Virus record (IMG/VR): IMGVR_UViG_3300027601_000030
Location: 1 to 22,362 of that record
Length of the DNA stretch: 22,362 bases
DNA from: a virus
Strand: one strand, 5' to 3'
A program made the translations under genes and the position numbers. The notes under the pieces are model-generated. The model did no database searches. It saw nothing but the letters and a program-made list of their open reading frames with translations, and was not told the DNA's origin. The first letter of the stretch is position 1. Each line of letters begins with the position of its first letter. Shown here piece after piece: positions 19,424 through 22,362 of the stretch.

Positions 19424-21330
19424 TGCCTTCACAGCCGCAAGCTGAATCAGACAACAGCTACACTGGCTTTGCTAGTAGGCTTGACCCTGCAAACTTGCCA
19501 CCCGGCATCCTTCAGGCTGCTCAAAACGTAAGGTTACAACGAGGCATTGCACAGCCAAGAAAGGGCTGTAAGCGGCTTACAGATGCCACTCTTAACAGCC
19601 TAACAATGGTTGGGTCTGGAGTATGGATTGATTCACTTGGGCGAGATAATATAGTGCTGGTCTTTTCTGACAGAATGTACCTGTATCGGCCTGCACAGAT
19701 TGGCTATGCAGAAGCAACACTTGGCCCGTACACCTATCCGACAGGAAGGATTGTCACAACAGATATAATTATTGAGCCAATACAGGCGTTGGATAAGATT
19801 GTCATTTTTCGGGGCCAGTACGACGACACAGAATACAGCGCCACTATTTCAAATGCTTCAATTCCAAACGGGGCAACTGGCACAATCACTGTAACAACTT
19901 CAGTCGCGCACGGGTACACCACTGGAAATGAGGTTACCGTAAGGCAAAGCTTATTTAACGCAGAGTCATCAACAGATGGAAGTTATGTTGTTACAGTTGT
20001 AACACCAACCACGTTTACCTTTTCGTGGACAAACACAACTGGTAGCACGTTTCAGGCGCACACTAATCACGGGCCATGCACAGTTAGACGCGGCAAGCCG
20101 CCGCTAATTTGGGACTCTTTAACAACACAGTTTATTGCAGCAGACCAAGCGTATGTTGCTCCAAGCAGTGGAACTGCATTAACGTACATTACAAAGTCGT
20201 TGCCTCCTGCTGAGTTTGGGTTTTACTATCAAAATAGAATAGTCGCAAAGTACACAAACCACCAATTGGTTGTAAGTGATATTCTTTCGTTTCAAACTGA
20301 CATTCAATTTAATGCGTTTTTAATCAATCAAGGCGGTAATGATATTATTGTTGGGTGCTTGCCGTGGATTGAAAACAAATTTTTAGTGTTTATGAGAAAC
20401 TCCATATACATGGCGTTTCTTGACCCAAGGTTTGATATTACCGCTAATGACACAAGTGAAGTAACGGTGATCACTACGGAGCTTGGTTGTTTAGCTAGAA
20501 AGACAATCGTAAATGCTGGACAGTATGTATTTTTTCTTTCAGTAAAAGGAATTTACCTACTTACTCCACAGCTAGACCTTAAGGTTATAGGCAATACAAT
20601 GCCGTTGTCTGAGTCTATATCTGACTTTTTTTCAGACTTAAACTATTCAATTGTAGGCAATTCAGTAGCAATTTACTACGACAATAGATTTTTTGTTTCT
20701 GTTCCAATTGAAGATGCAGAAAATCCAAGTGCCAGAAACAACAGAATTGCAATCTATAACACGCTTAATAAAAACTGGGAAAGCATAGATGTTTATCCAG
20801 TGGGTCTTAATTCAGACAATCTTGTAGTTGCTTCGTATGAGTACCAAAAAAGATTGTACATCCTTACCAATTTTACTGGATCGCTACAGTTTGGTGGAGT
20901 GTTTTTAACGGAAGAAATTGAAGATGGAGATTTTTATATTAACGGGGCTGCTGGTGTTGTTTTGCCGTTTGCATTGCCAGTAGATCTTAATTCTGGAGGA
21001 CTGTTAAACCAAATTAATTCATTTGTAAAAACCCGCGAGTTTACAATGAATTCAATATCGGAAAAAAGATTTACCAGAGGAGAATTTCAGTTTAATAACG
21101 TGCAGCAGGATTCAGTTGCTATTATTGCTACTATGCATGATCCAGATTCAACTCAAGAAATTCTTGGGTATCAATTTTCTGGAACTTCTGACGGAACATT
21201 ACGACCACGCATTGCTATGCGAGGCTCAGGAGCGGATTTTACAATACAGTTTTCTTCTGGAAGACCTGCATTAAAAGGTGTAACAATTCACGGCATTGGC
21301 GCAAGTCGCCCAATGATTAGTCAGGAGTAA
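19423..21330 (+). CDS. Tail nozzle / stabilisation-like protein
   Basis: A 635-residue, beta-rich protein, probably a propeller-like tail hub equivalent to T7 gp12 or P22 gp10. The start (NSYTGFASRLDPANLPPGIL with AAQNVRLQRGIAQPRKGCKR) is a common signature of this family. Repeated blade-like segments follow (for example IVLVFSDRMYLYRP and KFLVFMRNSIYMAFLDP). Residues about 150-205 form an inserted beta domain (VTTSVAHGYTTGNEVTV) like those named FCCH-type in other phages. It would close the tail below the adaptor. It lies after the lysis cassette rather than beside the adaptor, an unusual but not unique order. No Shine-Dalgarno. Confidence 0.75.
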   Translation: MPSQPQAESDNSYTGFASRLDPANLPPGILQAAQNVRLQRGIAQPRKGCKRLTDATLNSLTMVGSGVWIDSLGRDNIVLVFSDRMYLYRPAQIGYAEATLGPYTYPTGRIVTTDIIIEPIQALDKIVIFRGQYDDTEYSATISNASIPNGATGTITVTTSVAHGYTTGNEVTVRQSLFNAESSTDGSYVVTVVTPTTFTFSWTNTTGSTFQAHTNHGPCTVRRGKPPLIWDSLTTQFIAADQAYVAPSSGTALTYITKSLPPAEFGFYYQNRIVAKYTNHQLVVSDILSFQTDIQFNAFLINQGGNDIIVGCLPWIENKFLVFMRNSIYMAFLDPRFDITANDTSEVTVITTELGCLARKTIVNAGQYVFFLSVKGIYLLTPQLDLKVIGNTMPLSESISDFFSDLNYSIVGNSVAIYYDNRFFVSVPIEDAENPSARNNRIAIYNTLNKNWESIDVYPVGLNSDNLVVASYEYQKRLYILTNFTGSLQFGGVFLTEEIEDGDFYINGAAGVVLPFALPVDLNSGGLLNQINSFVKTREFTMNSISEKRFTRGEFQFNNVQQDSVAIIATMHDPDSTQEILGYQFSGTSDGTLRPRIAMRGSGADFTIQFSSGRPALKGVTIHGIGASRPMISQE

Positions 21331-21332
21331 TT

Positions 21333-22301
21333 ATGGCCCAGATTAACAAAGGCACAATTTATACAACAACAAATTCAACCGTTACAGTAGCAAACCTTAA
21401 TGCGCATGTGGATGACGCTACACTGTTACCTGGGTCTATTTCCGATCAAGTTGATCTTGCTGCAAATGTTGATCCAAGTTCACTTCAGATTTCTGTGTTG
21501 TCTTCCGGGCTGCTTAAAAAGGCAACTGTGCTTCAGGCGCTTGGTGGAATTAATCCGTCAACATTGCTGGCAAAGGCAGACAACTTGTCTGATCTTGCAA
21601 ACGCAACGACGGCCAGAACAAATCTTGGGCTTAGTAATGTAGAAAACAAGTCGTCTGCCACTATTCGATCTGAAATAACCAGCGAAAATCTTTCTGTGTT
21701 GTCGTCGTTAAATGTAACGACTGCACTTGGATACATTCCGCTGTCTACAGCTTCGACCATAGATCCTGTAAAGATACTTCCCGGCATTACTTCTGCGCAA
21801 ATTACAGGCCTATCTGCCGCCCAAGTTGGAGTGGGGATTACATCCGCGCAGATTACTGGCATTTCTGCTGCCCAAGTCGCATCTGGAATTACGTCTGCTC
21901 AACTAAGCGCAATAACAGGCACAGGCGCAGTAGTGCTTGCATCTTCTCCGACAATTGCAACTTCCACAATTAATGGATACACAGAGGGGACGGTAGCAGT
22001 TGGCACAGTTGGGGCGTCTGCAACACTAGCAATTACCGCTGGAACGGTTTTGACTGCCACACTTACAGCTAGTACGGCATGTACTTTTACAATGCCTGCT
22101 GTTGGAGCAGGAAAATCGTTTGTGTTGTACCTTAAGCAGGCGGCAGTAACGGGAAACGGAACAGCCACGTTTACTGGAGTTGTTTGGCCAAACGCAGCAG
22201 CGCCAGTTGTAACTGCGACCGCAGGCAGAATGGATATATTTTCTTTTGTTTCTGATGGAGTAAAGTGGTATGGGAATTTTATTAAAAATTACATATACTA
22301 A
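21333..22301 (+). CDS. Tail fibre protein 3
   Basis: A 322-residue fibre following the nozzle gene. It starts MAQINKGTIYTTTNSTVTVA, contains NLSDLANATTARTNLGLSNV (a phage-fibre motif), then three short repeats around residues 149-195 (GITSAQITGLSAAQV), as in the other fibre proteins. The last 95 residues form a beta end domain (AGKSFVLYLKQAAVTGNGTA to SDGVKWYGNFIKNY) seen on many phage fibres. AGGAG at 21323-21327 is a proper Shine-Dalgarno, five bases before ATG, though it is also part of the previous codons. The stop shares a base with the next ATG (TAATG). Confidence 0.85.
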   Translation: MAQINKGTIYTTTNSTVTVANLNAHVDDATLLPGSISDQVDLAANVDPSSLQISVLSSGLLKKATVLQALGGINPSTLLAKADNLSDLANATTARTNLGLSNVENKSSATIRSEITSENLSVLSSLNVTTALGYIPLSTASTIDPVKILPGITSAQITGLSAAQVGVGITSAQITGISAAQVASGITSAQLSAITGTGAVVLASSPTIATSTINGYTEGTVAVGTVGASATLAITAGTVLTATLTASTACTFTMPAVGAGKSFVLYLKQAAVTGNGTATFTGVVWPNAAAPVVTATAGRMDIFSFVSDGVKWYGNFIKNYIY

Positions 22302-22362
22302 TGTTTGCTAAGTCATTATTTGCTATTTCAAATCAGATCCAGACTGCCGCAATAAATGCAAT
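22301..22362 (+). CDS. 5' end of an unknown gene (cut by window)
   Basis: ATG 22301 overlaps the previous TAA and opens MFAKSLFAISNQIQTAAINA, running off the right edge. The 20 residues are helical and not enough to identify a family. Position after the fibre and nozzle genes suggests another virion protein, perhaps an internal or ejection protein. Confidence 0.6.
   Translation, partial: MFAKSLFAISNQIQTAAINA

Overview
This window is part of a tailed dsDNA bacteriophage genome (Caudoviricetes), most likely a podovirus from an uncultured aquatic phage. The order large terminase, portal, scaffold, major capsid protein, head-tail adaptor, fibres, lysis genes and nozzle-like tail protein is a virion/lysis module. 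The capsid protein looks like the SU10-type family, the portal is long (about 708 residues), and no tape measure or tail tube gene is seen, which together favour a short-tailed, SU10/phiEco32/P22-like head-tail machine. Several small proteins (the DUF6321-like basic protein, the 110-residue fibre-associated protein, the zinc-ribbon protein) belong to families I recognise from aquatic phages. No host genes, tRNAs, integrase or lysogeny genes are visible. Few start codons have a Shine-Dalgarno sequence, so the host probably uses SD-independent initiation widely (as Bacteroidota or Cyanobacteria do); this is inference and the host is not identified.

Layout. 1-356: the 3' end of one gene and a small coiled-coil gene on the plus strand, closed by a symmetric terminator (366-396). 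406-2457: a minus-strand operon of six genes: three tiny proteins, an unknown 95-residue protein, the antirestriction protein ArdA, and a GP88-family protein. The last three are each preceded by the same short A/C-rich leader. 2458-3162: about 700 bases with no convincing gene, but with hairpins, a G-run and simple repeats; it lies between the divergent transcription units. 3163-3755: two unknown plus-strand genes, the second very rich in CTTAAG. 3754-4248: about 490 bases packed with complementary segments, including a well-formed H-type pseudoknot, and probably a structured RNA or packaging element just upstream of the terminase gene.

4249-12460 is the packaging and head module: terminase, portal, a small protein, scaffold, capsid, a structured 175-base gap, a conserved small protein, adaptor, and a small protein. 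12463-17577 is the receptor-binding module: two fibre proteins, a separate glycine-rich adhesin-like protein, and a fibre-associated protein; the larger fibre carries a 60-residue tandem duplication and ends in a large glycine-rich domain. 17579-19158 holds two small basic proteins and the lysis cassette: a holin-like protein, overlapping spanin-like genes in different frames, a second holin-like protein, and an M15 peptidase endolysin. 19163-22362 has a zinc-ribbon protein, the nozzle-like protein, a third fibre protein and the start of another gene.

How it works together: ArdA would protect incoming DNA from Type I restriction. TerL and portal package DNA into a scaffold-built capsid, the adaptor and nozzle close the tail, the fibres and glycine-rich proteins bind the host surface, and the holins, endolysin and spanins release progeny. 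The least explained parts are the non-coding stretches at 2458-3162, 3754-4248 and 10518-10692.
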